A stretch of DNA of 64,000 bases from Tenebrio molitor (GCF_963966145.1 NC_091049.1:9548001-9612000); one strand, 5' to 3'; shown: positions 34,137 through 45,989, counted from the first letter of the stretch. The notes: generated by a model from the sequence alone, not told the origin. Numbers and translations are program-made.

Positions 34137-37100
34137 GGACGCGGCAGACTTGCGGCCGTGCTACGTTCCTAAAACATCCCAAGGCCGATGTAAACGCATC
34201 GATCATCGCGAAACGTACGGACACCCAGTGGAACGCTTGGTTAGACGAAGTCAAAGAGTTTTGCAAGCCTTCTCGGGCAAATTCCGCTTCCATTTTCGTC
34301 AGCAAAACCAATGACAATAGGCCATTTATCAGACTGCGTCTAAACAATAAGGAAACTGAAGGACTCGTGGATTCCGGTTCGAATTGCACTATAGTTGGTG
34401 GAAAAGGAGCCGATTTAATTCATTTTCGCGCAGGTGGAAAAACTTTCCCATCTCGGCTAAAAACCATCAGAACTGCCGACGGAAAACAACATCCGGTAAC
34501 CAAAGCTATCGAACTAGAAGCAGTGTTAGACTCGTCGAGACGGCGAATTCGTGTCTACTACGTGCCAGATCTTCAGCATAGCGTCATATTAGGGTGCGAC
34601 TTTTGTAGATTATTCGGACTCAAGATAGATTTCGCGGGTCACAAAATTGAAGTAGCGTCGGATATCGTAAGAGTACCAGAATGTGACGCGGTGACGGAGT
34701 GTGGCGCGGATCGGCATGAGATCACCGAGATCATCCGGAAAAATTTAGATTTGTTGAGCAACGACGGAAAGTTAGGGAGGACACACAAAATGACAGTCAC
34801 AATCGACACGGGAGAAGCATTGCCGATCAAACAACGTCCGTATTGGTGGTCTCCGTACATGCTTGCGGAAGTCAACAAAGAAATTGACCGCATGCTCGAG
34901 AACAATGTCATATCGCCTTCTGACAGTCCGTGGTCTTCTCCAATTTTGTTAGTAAAGAAATCTTCCGGTGAATACCGACTTTGCTTTGACGGTCGCAGGC
35001 TCAATGCCGTGACAAAACGTGACAGTTACCCATTACCGCGTGTCGACAGGATTCTCAGTATGTTGCGAGGAGCAAAGTACATCAGTTCGATCGATCTCAA
35101 GAACGCTTTTTGGCAAATCCCGTTAGATTCAGAGTCTAGACCGAAGACAGCTTTTGCGATTCCCGGCAGAGGTCTTTTTCATTTTAACGTATTACCGTTC
35201 GGACTGACGAACGCAGCCCAGAGGCAGCAGTGTCTCATGGACAGAATTTTCGGACCTGAACTAGAACCTCACGTCTTTGTTTACCTGGACGATCTAATCA
35301 TTATCGCCCCGACATTCGAGAAACACGTACAAGTTTTGAGGGAGGTGATACGACGTCTTCGAGACGCGAAACTCACCGTGAATGCGAAAAAGTGTCAACT
35401 TTTCCGCTCAAGTTTGAAATATTTGGGTTTCACTGTCGATGAACATGGTCTAGGTACCGATCCAGACAAAGTAGCGGCCATGGTGAGCTATCCAGTCCCG
35501 AAGACTAGTACCGAAATCAAACGTTTCGTAGGCATGTGTTCTTGGTATAGGCGTTTCATCCCTCATTTTTCGACCCTCATGTCCCCGATAAACGCGTTAC
35601 TTACCGGAAAGCGAAAGCGACAGAAAACGGAGTGGACTCCTGAAGCTCAGGAAGCTTTTCAGAAAATCAAGGATGCACTTGTTTCAGCACCCGTATTGTC
35701 AAGTCCTGATTTCTCGAAACCTTTCGTGATCCAAACTGACGCTTCAAACACCGGTCTAGGAGCAGTTTTAACGCAAGATTTAGACGGAGATGAGAGAGTG
35801 ATCGCGTACGCCAGCCGTTCGCTAACAAAAGCCGAGCGAAATTATAGCGTTACGGAACGAGAATGTTTAGCCGTTTTGTTCGCGTTGGAAAAGTTCAGAC
35901 CTTACGTTGAGGGCACCCATTTCACGATCGTGACGGACCATTATTCATTGCTCTGGTTAAACCGAATGAAGGACCCAGCAGGCAAGTTAGCGCGATGGAG
36001 TGTCAAGCTCAATCAATTTTCATTCGATTTGGTCCATCGTAAGGGCAAGCTCAATGTAGTACCGGACGCACTATCGAGACTACCTGCAGAAATTGCTGCG
36101 GTAGACATTGACAGCTTTCTCGGCGTGAACTTGAATGATTTGGACGAGTCGTACACGCGACTTCGCGACAACATAATCGCCAATCCTCAAAGAAATCCAT
36201 CATGGAAAGTCGAGAACGGTCTCGTGTATCGATTCGTACCGAACAAAATTGTACTACCCGGCAACGTCCCGGAGTGGAAGCTTTTAGTACCGCGAAATCA
36301 AAGAACAAAAATTTTAGAATCATGTCATGATGCACCGACATCAGCTCATTTCGGGTACTACAAGACACTTTCAAGGTTATCCATCAATCACTTTTGGCCG
36401 AAAATGCGTCGTTCCGTCATTCGTTACGTTCGAAACTGCAAGGTTTGCAATGAGCAAAAAGCACCGAACACCGCTCGCGCAGGGCTTATGGGAAAAGAAA
36501 AAAAGGTTCAGTTTCCGTGGCAAATGATTTCCGTTGACTTGATTGGTCCATTACCGACGTCCACGAAAGGATATTCGTATCTCTTAGTGATCGTAGATTG
36601 GTTCACGAAGTACGTTGTACTATTTCCGTTACGAAAAGCTACGAGCTCAAAAGTTACAGAATGTATCGAGAACGGAATTTTTCTTGTGTATGGTGTACCG
36701 CAATTCATTTTGGTTGACAACGGCAAGCAGTTTGTCGGAAACGAATTTGTAAAGACTTGCGAGAACTACAAAGTTCAAAAGATCTGGTTCACAGCCAAGT
36801 ATCACCCTCAGAGCAACCCTGTGGAGCGATACAACCGCACAGTTGGCACTGCCATACGAAGTTACGTCAAAGGCGCTCACAAAAAGTGGGATGCCGAGGT
36901 GGCAAAGATCGGGTACGCGATTCGCACAGCGGTCAACGAAGTAACCGGATTCAGTCCAGCATTTCTCAATTTTGGTAGGGTAGTACCCTGTACCGGTGAA
37001 TTTTACGGCAAAGTAGCGGAAAATCCGGAAACCTTGACGACAGCTGATCGCGAAGATCACGCGAAAAATTTAGAACACCTCAAGACCATCTTGCAGGATG

Positions 37101-37396
37101 TAACCCAGCACCTTCACAAAGCGCACGAACGCAACGAACGCTCGTACAATCTTCGGAAGCGCGACGCTGAATTTTTTGTAGGCGACAAAGTTTGGAAACG
37201 CAACAAAGTACTTTCCAGCGCTGCGAAAGACTTTGCGCAAAAATTAGCGCCACGCTACGTGCTGTGCACGATAACGAGAAAACTATCGAAACTCGCGTAC
37301 GCTCTCGAAGATGAGAACCGCGCAGATCTAGGTGTTTGGCACATGAAAGATTTGAAAGAATTCAGAGGATCTCTGGCAGAAGCCGAAGAACCGTAG
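34115..37396 (+). CDS. pol: Pol polyprotein: protease, RT, RNase H, integrase
   Basis: An open frame of about 1,090 codons from the overlap with gag to the stop at 37396. The 34367 codon is GTG inside the protease and not a true start. Domains in order: aspartic protease with LVDSGSN near 34364; reverse transcriptase with IDLKNAFWQIPLD and the catalytic YLDD near 35282; RNase H with QTDASNTGLGAVL near 35735 and VTDHYSLLWL; an HHCC zinc region ending CKVC near 36450. The integrase core then has D (VDLIGP, about 36536), D (VDNGKQF, about 36716) and E (PVERYNR, about 36823), a D,D-35-E spacing. No stop or frameshift interrupts it. Mature products would be cut by its own protease. Confidence 0.96.
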   Translation, partial: SVGKRAVGTRQTCGRATFLKHPKADVNASIIAKRTDTQWNAWLDEVKEFCKPSRANSASIFVSKTNDNRPFIRLRLNNKETEGLVDSGSNCTIVGGKGADLIHFRAGGKTFPSRLKTIRTADGKQHPVTKAIELEAVLDSSRRRIRVYYVPDLQHSVILGCDFCRLFGLKIDFAGHKIEVASDIVRVPECDAVTECGADRHEITEIIRKNLDLLSNDGKLGRTHKMTVTIDTGEALPIKQRPYWWSPYMLAEVNKEIDRMLENNVISPSDSPWSSPILLVKKSSGEYRLCFDGRRLNAVTKRDSYPLPRVDRILSMLRGAKYISSIDLKNAFWQIPLDSESRPKTAFAIPGRGLFHFNVLPFGLTNAAQRQQCLMDRIFGPELEPHVFVYLDDLIIIAPTFEKHVQVLREVIRRLRDAKLTVNAKKCQLFRSSLKYLGFTVDEHGLGTDPDKVAAMVSYPVPKTSTEIKRFVGMCSWYRRFIPHFSTLMSPINALLTGKRKRQKTEWTPEAQEAFQKIKDALVSAPVLSSPDFSKPFVIQTDASNTGLGAVLTQDLDGDERVIAYASRSLTKAERNYSVTERECLAVLFALEKFRPYVEGTHFTIVTDHYSLLWLNRMKDPAGKLARWSVKLNQFSFDLVHRKGKLNVVPDALSRLPAEIAAVDIDSFLGVNLNDLDESYTRLRDNIIANPQRNPSWKVENGLVYRFVPNKIVLPGNVPEWKLLVPRNQRTKILESCHDAPTSAHFGYYKTLSRLSINHFWPKMRRSVIRYVRNCKVCNEQKAPNTARAGLMGKEKKVQFPWQMISVDLIGPLPTSTKGYSYLLVIVDWFTKYVVLFPLRKATSSKVTECIENGIFLVYGVPQFILVDNGKQFVGNEFVKTCENYKVQKIWFTAKYHPQSNPVERYNRTVGTAIRSYVKGAHKKWDAEVAKIGYAIRTAVNEVTGFSPAFLNFGRVVPCTGEFYGKVAENPETLTTADREDHAKNLEHLKTILQDVTQHLHKAHERNERSYNLRKRDAEFFVGDKVWKRNKVLSSAAKDFAQKLAPRYVLCTITRKLSKLAYALEDENRADLGVWHMKDLKEFRGSLAEAEEP
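34121..34127 (+). promoter_or_regulatory. -1 ribosomal frameshift heptamer GGGAAAC
   Basis: In the gag frame it reads G GGA AAC, an X XXY YYZ slippery site, seven bases before the gag stop. Slipping back one base enters the pol frame, open from 34115. A possible stem pairs CGCGGC (34140-34145) with GCCGTG (34155-34160), twelve bases downstream. The heptamer type is known from retroviral gag-pro junctions; function here is inferred. Confidence 0.75.
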
Positions 37397-37758
37397 CGAG
37401 CTTTGCATTTCACTTTTTCGTACCGTTCAATTTTTCGATTAATTCTTTTGTCCTCCTTTGGAATGTTGACGACAGTAAAATTTTACCGTGGAGTTTGTTC
37501 AGGAAAAGTTTATTTAAGAACCCCAAATTATGACATTTAACCGGACTTGACTTACATCATACCGCAGTACTCAAGTACTAATTGACATTGAGATTCAGTT
37601 TTCAATCGTTTGATACGCGCAGATATCGACAAGCCATTTTCGTGGCGAAACCAAAACTTTTCCAGTGATCAAATTTTGACGTTTTTTTGTGAAGACTTCA
37701 TCTTCGTTTTTTTGTAAAAAGTAAAAGGCAACTGAGTTACCTTTTCCTTTTTCTTTTT

Positions 37759-37772
37759 GAGGAGGGGGGTAG
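37759..37772 (+). promoter_or_regulatory. polypurine tract
   Basis: GAGGAGGGGGG followed by TAG immediately before the 3' LTR. This is the expected plus-strand primer site, resistant to RNase H. Confidence 0.85.
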
Positions 37773-39994
37773 TGTAGCGTTACGAAACGCCACAATGGCG
37801 ATTGGCCGGAGTAGGAGGCCACGAGGTCCTACTTATGCTCGCGGGGCTAATAGATCGCAGTTCGAAGACCCGGAACTAGCAGTTAACGCACGGCATTTGG
37901 CAACGCGACGCGCCCACCCTGCCTTCAAGTTTTTTACGTCGCTCATTCCGGAAGCGGAAAGTTTCAATTTAGAGTCATTTGTGCCAGCCACCACGGGGGG
38001 GCTGGAAGAACACATGTTACCCCCGCAAATGTCAGGCTGAGGTGGCCTCACGCCTCTAGGTTGGCGAGCTGCAACCTATCTTTCAGAACCCCACTTTCAC
38101 TTTCTCTTTCTCTTCACTTTCTCTTCTTCTCTTCTCAGCGATAGGTGACCGTACGGCAATGTTGGGTCCCTTTTCCTCTTTAGTAACTTGCCGGAAAGTC
38201 ATCTCCTTCTTTTCAACCCCATCTTTCTTCCTGTCCTTTTTTTTTGACCTGCGAGTTACGGCAATTAACATCAGGATAGACGTGCACGACTTACCGACAC
38301 AATACCGTCCAAAATCTGAATTCTCCCGCTCGGTATAATTTCGAGGTAAACAAACCGACGCCATGACGGTCCACCTGTCATGACACGCGCACGTGTAGTA
38401 CCACCGGAAATGCACATTTTTGATTGCGCAGTACCACGCAAGCGCAGCCCGCCTTATAGCACAACTGAATAAGGTCGAGAATCGCGCGCGTGACGATTTT
38501 CGCGATTTATGGGACTGCGGTACCGAGATTAAAAATGCGGAAGTCGGACACTTCGTCGAGAGCCGTCGAAGCGACGCCAGCGAAGCGCCTTTTAGAGTTC
38601 GTGGTCGAGTGACCCCTCGCACTATAGAGGTAATTATCGTTCAATTTTGAATTCATTTCACTAAGACCATGTATTAGGGGTGGTTCGATCCAGTTTAGAG
38701 TCAATCCCGTTTGGATGAATTGATCCAGTACCGTATCGCAACTTTAGAGTACCGAAAATTTTTGAGTAAAGGAGTGCCGGAAGGACTTCGATTTAGCGCC
38801 AAGAACCCCCTTTTTCGCTGAAAGGTAATTACCGAATCTTCCGATTTTCACAACACTAACGACAATTCGTTAGGGGTCGTTCGCAGGGCGATTCGTAGCC
38901 AGATCGTTCGCAGGGCGATTCGTAGCCAGATCGTTCGCAGGGCGATTCGTAGCCAGATCGTTCGCAGGGCGATTCGTAGCCAGATCGTTCGCAGGGCGAT
39001 TCGTAGCCAGATCGTTCGCAGGGCGATTCGTAGCCAGATCGTTCGCAGGGCGATTCGTAGCCAGATCGTTCGCAGAGGCGACCATTTTGGAGAACATCGT
39101 TCGCAGAGGCGATCGTTTATTTTGAGCACCGTATCGCCAAGGTCACACCGCAAGTCAAAAGGACGCTATTCGAGGAGACAACAGACCCGTCATAAAGCTA
39201 AGTCGCCATATTTTTTTACCGCGGCATTGCAAAATTTAGGAACGCCTCGAATTTCTCGCTTCTCGCTTTCATAATTTTTGTATGTTCACAAAATTTTTTT
39301 GAAACTTTGCAAATGTTTAGAATTTTTTTGTAAGAACCTTTTCATTCAATCTCCAGTGTCAACTTAAAGAAATTTCAGTCAAATTTAACGTTTCGGAACT
39401 TCACCGATTTAAACTTTCCTATCAGGATCAATTTTAATTTTTTTGTCAAAGTGACACCCCAATCTTGACCTTGGGTTTCATTAAGTTTACATTTAATAAT
39501 TAGCTCGATCAGAAGGAAGTCTAAGTTCGGGAGGTTCCTCATCAGGAATCAAAACATCTTTTATTTCGTCGAAGAATATCATGTTTAGTTTAAGATTCGG
39601 TCACATGTGAAAGAAAAGCTTTTCTGGTTACGACCAAAGTAGATATTAAGGCCACCAAAAAGTACTGGTTCCGCATCTTTCAATTTTCATCTAGTAGTTA
39701 CAAGCGAACCATTATCGCATTCGTGTGAACCAGTACCGAGCCACCAAATACTGTTCTGTGGATAATTTTGCAGTAACCGAATAAACCAAAATTTGTTTAA
39801 CGATCAGAAAGCGTTTGCTTTTACTTACCTTCGACGAGTAAGATCTGAGCACTTGTCCCGGCAGCTGGACAAGCAACAACCAGCTCAAGACAATAGCTGC
39901 CTGGCGCCCATTTTTTAAAAATCCGAACCCACGCCCTCTGCCCCGAAAAACCCCCTGGGAGCCCGGAGCTGTCACTGGCCAACTTTTGGTCACA
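37773..39994 (+). repeat. 3' long terminal repeat (2,222 bp)
   Basis: Apparently identical to the 5' LTR, including the seven-copy 27-base repeat at 38877-39065. It ends CACA and is followed by the GAGT target duplication. Confidence 0.97.
38877..39065 (+). repeat. 27-bp tandem repeat, seven copies, in the 3' LTR
   Basis: Same array and copy number as in the 5' LTR. Because reverse transcription regenerates both LTRs from one template, the equal copy number indicates no slippage since insertion. Confidence 0.97.
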
Positions 39995-40046
39995 GAGTTA
40001 ACAAGTTCTCGTCAAGGCTACCTTTTTCCAAAAAAAGGTTTTAAAA

Positions 40047-40185
40047 TATTTTTCATACATTATGCGTTCCTTGGTGCTTTCGTAGTTGGGGAGGCTCCGC
40101 CGGTGTTCATAGTATTTAAGTCTGGCGCAGAGCACAAAATGCAACCACACCACCCATTAATCGTTTGTCTCATCAACTTTCGTTA
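40047..40185 (+). repeat. dispersed repeat R6, copy 1
   Basis: Shares words such as CGTTCCTTGG.GCT.TCGTA, TCCGCC.GT.TTCAT and GGCGCAGAGCA with the complement of 55262-55400. It also aligns more weakly with 57597-57700. It is probably the right part of the older sequence split by the retrotransposon. Confidence 0.65.
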
Positions 40186-40270
40186 ATAAAATGTTATGTC
40201 CAAATTATCAAAGAACTTGGAGGAGTCATTGTTCACGATACATCAAACAGTTCATGAACAACTTTTATCG

Positions 40271-40620
40271 CACGTTCAAAAGAAATCCTGGACTGAGTAT
40301 GCGTTGGAAAAATTAAACCGTTTAGAACAGTGTAAAGTTTGAATTTCCCGCCGTTTGACACGAATGACATTTGTTTATGTTTAATCAGGACATAATTGAA
40401 GATGTTTATTTTCAACAAACGGTGCCCTTAGATATTTGCTTCCAGAATAGGAGTTGTTAAGTTATTCTATTTTTAATGTAAAAACATTGCAAAGAAAGAA
40501 TAAAAGAAAAATTTTCTTGGCTATAATTTTAGGTTAGCTGTCAACATGCTCCAATTAATCTACGCTTTAAAAAAGCACAACAATTGACGGTTTCCAATGC
40601 TTTGTGCAACCATGACACAT
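40271..40620. repeat. dispersed repeat R4, copy 2
   Basis: Inverted relative to 27592-27927, with about 330 bases of clear similarity (GAAATCCTG, AGTTTGAATTTCCCG.C, GATATTTGCTTC). From 40621 to 41720 I see nothing else. Confidence 0.75.
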
Positions 40621-41720
40621 TGTGCATTGATAACATATCAATGCTGATTTCTACAATTAGTTATTCTAAATGTTGCTAAGTGCATTGTGAAGGATATTTT
40701 GACAAACACTGCAAAATTTGAAAGTCTGATTTTTATCGTTGCAGAAATGAATAAAACAAATATTATACGGTCAACAACATAATAAGGTCACACACAAATG
40801 ATAATATATAATTTAAGGTCAAAAGGAAAATAAAACACATCGGTTATTAATAATTACAAACAATGTAACACGAAAAACAATACGAAGAGAAACTAAAATT
40901 GAATTATTAAATGGTTCTATCATTCCAAATTGGATTACAAAGCTCCGAAAGATGAGTGCTAATCTCTACGGTGCTAATCTAGTTAAAATTATCAAAAAAA
41001 TTACCATCACGAATGTAATTCGGCGTGATTATTTTTTAAACTATGTCAAATCTCAAAAGCGAAATCTGAATGGTACTCCATAATGGTGACGGTGCTGAAT
41101 TTTTAATGTTTATATTGAAACAAATGGCTGCGCTACCTTAACAACGGAAAAATTATCAACAGTAATATCCCAAGTGCATTAAATTTTGACGCTTTGTCAA
41201 AATGTTTTACTTAGAAATATGTCGAGTAAATGTTCCATGTAACAAAAATTTTGGATCGAAAATTTACGAGAAATATTTCTTTAAGCAAAACGTTGCGACA
41301 AAAAACGTCAAAATTTAATCAGGTTATTTTCATGCAAGCGGGGTATTCGGAATAATTATTTCCTAAATTATTATGGACAAATAGATTTTATAACGAATTA
41401 TTTGCAACATCTTTGACAATGATTGCAAAAAATTCAAAAGCGAGTAAATTTTGACACATAGACACATTTGACGTTTCAAATTTAACCGATATGAAGGCCA
41501 GAAAAACCATAGCAACTACGGCTTTTTATATGTATGAAGGAAATAATGGCGGTAATTAGCTACTAGCAAATAGTCAGTGTAATTTTGATGCTATTGGTCC
41601 ATTTGAAATATTTCCTCATTACGATTGGCTGACAGGACTGTTTAAAAAATAATCTATTTTATTAATTTTTTGCTACACGTGCAAGGGATTTTGTTATTTT
41701 CGACGATACAGCTATGTGTA

Positions 41721-42570
41721 CAGGGTATTTCACGAGTGGTATGACCCCGGCGGAATTGAAAATGCAACCCACAATACATTTCCAAAGTTAACGTGATGGC
41801 TTTGCTTCTAATAATTTTATTCGTCACAACTGACATTTATAAAAAAAAGTTAAAATATGACGATTAAAATGTATTCAAACGATGAGGAAACAGCATGATC
41901 CTGATTTATAGCGAATGTAATAAAAATGCTTCTGCCGTTGCGCGTTTATGCAGACAACAAACATTTTCCCCAAAAACTCTTGGTTTTCTCACAATTTCAT
42001 TTAACCAAGCGAATGACGTTTATGTCAAAATTTACGAAACTGCACAGCTAGAGTGCCAACACTTTAAGTAGAACACACCAATAAAGTTGCGCGGCAGGCG
42101 CAACTACGTTGGTCGAGTCCATTTTTCGATTTCCGGGTGGGAAGGTAGAACCGCTTACCGGCCATGCGGCGTCAGAGACGTACGTTTATTCGTGATCTGC
42201 TTTGCCAGTGTTCGTTTCGTTGTTTCGTGATTTCAGGGTTGTTTTCTATTGCATTAAAATCAGTTCTTTTCAGAACTAAATAATTTTTATTTCTTTATTT
42301 GAGCGAGGTTAGTATTGATAGAAGCGGTATCACAATCATTCAAATAAAAATGTATGCCCCCATTTCTGAACACAAGTGATACGCCACTGGACAAATTTCA
42401 CGGACAGATTTGGATGCCTCAACGTGTTGTCCTTAAAGTGTGCGGACTCTAACTATGTTTTATGTTTCTTAAATCTAAAAACAAATATCCACGTTAACTT
42501 TGCAAATGTATTGTGGGTTGCATTTTCAATTTCGTCGGGCTCATTATCACTCCTAATTTGCCATTGTCGC
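41721..42570. mobile_element. diverged TIR element with CAGGGT end
   Basis: Left arm 41721-41795 (CAGGGTATTTCACGAG, then AATTGAAAATGCAACCCACA) is mirrored at about 42490-42562. The inner 50 bases are better conserved than the ends. The terminal arms resemble the small element at 58951-59121, so they are probably one family. A GC-rich block near 42085-42240 inside is unexplained. Confidence 0.65.
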
Positions 42571-42933
42571 TCTCTCACTATATTTGACAAGAATTTGCAC
42601 ATGATAAAAATGGTCACTTAATCTAATAAACATTAATTTGGTGTTTCCCTCAATATAAAACTTACTAACATCAAATTAATTAATGCAATTTTACCCTGAT
42701 TTAATTAAAATTTCAAGTTTTACTGCAGGTGTTTGTTCCCTTTCACAATAATAACAACTGTAAAATATGTACGAAACTGATATAGGTTGTCTGCGTGATA
42801 AGCGATAAACCTTTTAATTTCACACCTACTGTTGTCATTCCTTGAGACACCATATACATTACGCTACACGTTTTAAAAAATAATAATTCAGACGATATTG
42901 GACACATTTTTTGCGTTTGGACGAAAAATTAAT

Positions 42934-45900
42934 ATGGAAAGAACTGTGTGGCCGATATCTCGCATTTATATAGATTTTCTAATGCTGTTATTCGGTAAGT
43001 TGTGATCAGTCTACGAAATGAATATGTTTCTTTTTTTCTGCAACTAGGTGTGATTTAACAATTATTATATTAGCTTCAATGTAGTAGGTACATACGTAAA
43101 AGTGTGACAATTGAATATTTTATATCTATTTAAATTCTACTCAAAATATTTCGAAATTATAAAAATAACCAACTTCAACAAATTTTACAAAAAGTTTCTA
43201 ATTAGACATAAATATCTTATTAAAAATTGACGATTACCTCTAGATCTTTATTGCAGTATCCCATCCTGCCTGTTCTTTTTTTGTGTTTTGTTCTGAGATG
43301 CACAGCTAGGTTAAGTGAACAACTTTTCTTAGGAATTTTTTTTTTAATTTGCTTTTTTTATTACGCTGAACTAAACTATGTTTCCACTGTTCGTATCTAT
43401 AAACACTTAATTATTCACACCAAGCTAAAATGCGTCTATCGATATTTTAAAACCGGTGCACACGAGTTCCCGTCAGCATAATATTTTATACCTGGGCTTG
43501 GACATAGGCCCTTTAATCCTGCACACGAATTCCCGTCAAGGCAAAAATGCACCACAAATTCTAGACTCGAATTCCCGTCAGAAAAAAATCTTGGTTATTG
43601 AAAGCACTGTTACGAATTACGAAAGTAAGATTCAATGATGAATCTTCTATGTTCTGAAGTAAAAACCATTTTTGCGTTAAAATTTGGTTAATAGTGACAG
43701 TTGTTTGACGTTTATTAGCTGACTTAGCACAGATACGAAAAATCTGACACTGTCAAAGTCACAGCCGCCCCTTATCTAAGTATATAATTGTTGATCAAAG
43801 AGTATTTGTAACTTTTTAAAATTTTAAACATTTTTTTTTGGTCCACGTACCTAATGGTAAACAACAATGGTACCTGGCAACGGCCAGAGGGGTAGGTAAG
43901 TAAGGGATTGAAGCGCTCTTTTACCCTTGACGGGAACTCGAGTTATGGATTAGATCAGTTGATAATTACCTGACGGGAATTCTTGCATTACTTTATGACA
44001 AGAAATAAGTCAGACGGGAATTCGAGTGCGCCCTTTAAAACGACCTTTTGCTTCCTTCAGTGGTTTATTGTCCACTAACGCACTAACAAAGATTGTTGTA
44101 AAAGTGGTGAGTAACCGATCCTCAATAATCCGCAGGTACCATCGAGAGTTTTTGTTACAGGGTAGGTAAATAATCCCCTAGTAATGAGACCATCATAAAC
44201 GACCCAAAATGTTAACTAGTGTTTAAAAAGTCGTTTCAAAATATCGATAGACGCACTTTGATACAGGTTTGTAAAGGAAAATGCCTTGGCTGCCGCTTTT
44301 ATAATTTAGAATTCCGATGGATCTCAAACAGTGGTTCTTCAAATTGAAAAAATGATTACTAGAAAATTATTACACATACTAAAAATGTTACTAGAATAAA
44401 AGTTTTATTTTGCCTATGTCTTTACACGGGAGAAGTTTGTTACCTTATACCCCAAACACCCTGTATATTAGGATATACAGGCTGTAGCACGTAGTTATTT
44501 GTGTATCAAGGCCAATCTTTTTCGTCCAAGTCTCAGGCTTGAAAACAGGCGAAGACAAAAGGCACTTTTTGGCAGAGGTACACTGGTACACATTAAATTT
44601 TTTAGGAGACCGCAGGAACTACAAAGCAAAAGACGTAATTGAAAAAATTACAAATTTATTTTGTATTTACCTTTTTCAAATATGTAGATACATTTCTTAA
44701 AACATGTCAACAATTTTTTTATATCTAGTATTTGGTATCAGCTTGCTAACAAAACTAGAAATTTACTACATATTTGCAATACAATTACTTATTAACATAA
44801 TTTATGGTGACAGAACAATTATCGGTTTTGTAGGTTTCCTTGCTAACTTACTAAACAGACCAACAGATGGCGCCACGGTCAGCGTCTGAAATAGTTACTT
44901 TTCGTCCGCTTGTGAGTACGTAAAATTACCGTTTTCATTAAGGATGCCTAAAAAAATATTTATCACACCTCTGCTCTTGTACAAATTCTATTCTACATCT
45001 AGAGACTTTTCGTAATTTTCTTCCTGCAAGGTTTTCTCCTGAAGAATTAATAACTTCTGTTTCAGATTACTATTTATTAATAAGAATAAACCAAATGTAA
45101 ATATAAAAAAATTGCTAGAATATATTAATTATGACAATCACAACTTCAAACTAAATATTCAAGAACCGTTGTCCTTCTAGTTAAACTGTAACTTCTGTGT
45201 CTTCATAAGTAAGAAGAGATTGAAATTCTCTTGAACCAGAAAAACATAATAGACATACTGTTAACAACAGGCTCCACCTCTGCTGCGAAATAAAAGCAAA
45301 ACAAAAATGTAGTTTTTTGTAGCACAACAAATGCTGTAAATAGAAAAACAAATATGATTTTGTGTTACAGTTTTCTTATCGCCATCATTTATAAAGAGAT
45401 ACACAAATATTGTCGAAAGAGGCTTCTTTTGCAACGACGAAGACATCATGTATCCAATTCCACAAAGAGTAACTGTACCCTCTAGATATTTATATCCAAT
45501 GCTGTGTTCATTGGTCGTTTTAATTGTAAGAATCAACATTTCGATTTTCATTTTAATCTTTGTTAGCATTAAATACATACATATTTAAGATATTTTTAAA
45601 CGAATATCTGACACGCTCAAAGTACAGAGAGAAGGTGAATTTGTGTTGTGTGAAATTACCAAAATGGTGCTACGACGCTTACCAACCTCTGTTACATTTC
45701 CTACTTGGACTCTTCAGCAACGTTGTAGTGAAAACATCCTTGAAAGGTACATTTGGACGCCTCCGACCATATTTCCTTGCAGTGTGCGCCCCAAACATCA
45801 ACTGTTCGTTACCAGAGAACCATCACATTTATCACGTAAATTACAAATGTACCAAACTGGTACCAACGAATATCAGGTTTAATCTGTAAATGGATGGTTG

Positions 45901-45989
45901 ATAACTAAACCAAACGTTATTTTTGCAGAACATCTTTTCCTTCTGGACATGCCAGTTTTACCATGTATTGTACTTTACAGAAGCAATAA
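42934..45989 (+). pseudogene. second PAP2/LPP phosphatase copy, C-terminally truncated
   Basis: Tandem paralogue of the phosphatase at 26.3-30.0 kb. Exons 42934-42994, 45371-45525, 45590-45876 and 45929-45989 join in frame with the same phases. Exons 1 and 2 have the same lengths as the intact copy (61 and 155). It keeps K-x6-RP (KGTFGRLRP) and PSGH, but exon 4 reaches a stop eleven codons after the PSGH histidine. The third motif, which carries the nucleophilic histidine, is absent. The product would be 187 amino acids and catalytically dead. It could be a young pseudogene or a non-enzymatic protein. I found no alternative last exon before 46.1 kb. Confidence 0.75.
43428..44262. repeat. symmetric element with six copies of a GAATTCCCGTCA motif
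   Basis: Three forward copies of CGARTTCCCGTCA (43463, 43526, 43568) face three inverted copies (43927, 43970, 44011), spaced about 41-63 bases. Outer arms also pair: ATGCGTCTATCGATATTTTA at 43430 with its complement around 44238-44256. It lies in intron 1 of the truncated phosphatase. Terminal plus repeated subterminal motifs suggest a DNA transposon end structure, but no known family is recognised. Confidence 0.6.

Larger units (their letters stand above)
30267..39994 (+). mobile_element. complete Ty3/gypsy LTR retrotransposon, 9,728 bp
   Basis: A full element with two LTRs of 2,222 bases starting TGTAGCG and ending CACA. It is flanked by the four-base duplication GAGT (30263-30266 and 39995-39998). 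Order: LTR, lysine-tRNA-like primer site, gag, protease-RT-RNase H-integrase, purine tract, LTR. No env-like frame follows pol. All catalytic motifs I can check are present and the LTRs look identical, so it is young and possibly active. Gag and pol frames and the long LTRs recall the Osvaldo/Ulysses group, but the clade is an inference. Confidence 0.97.

Noticed and set aside
34639..37060. Long minus-strand frames of 107-137 codons opposite pol
   Set aside because: Shadows of the pol frame; they match no protein and overlap the clear RT and integrase domains.
43463..44024. Regularly spaced short repeats as a CRISPR array
   Set aside because: Eukaryotic intron, the repeat is only about 13 bases, the two triplets are inverted to each other and there are no cas genes.
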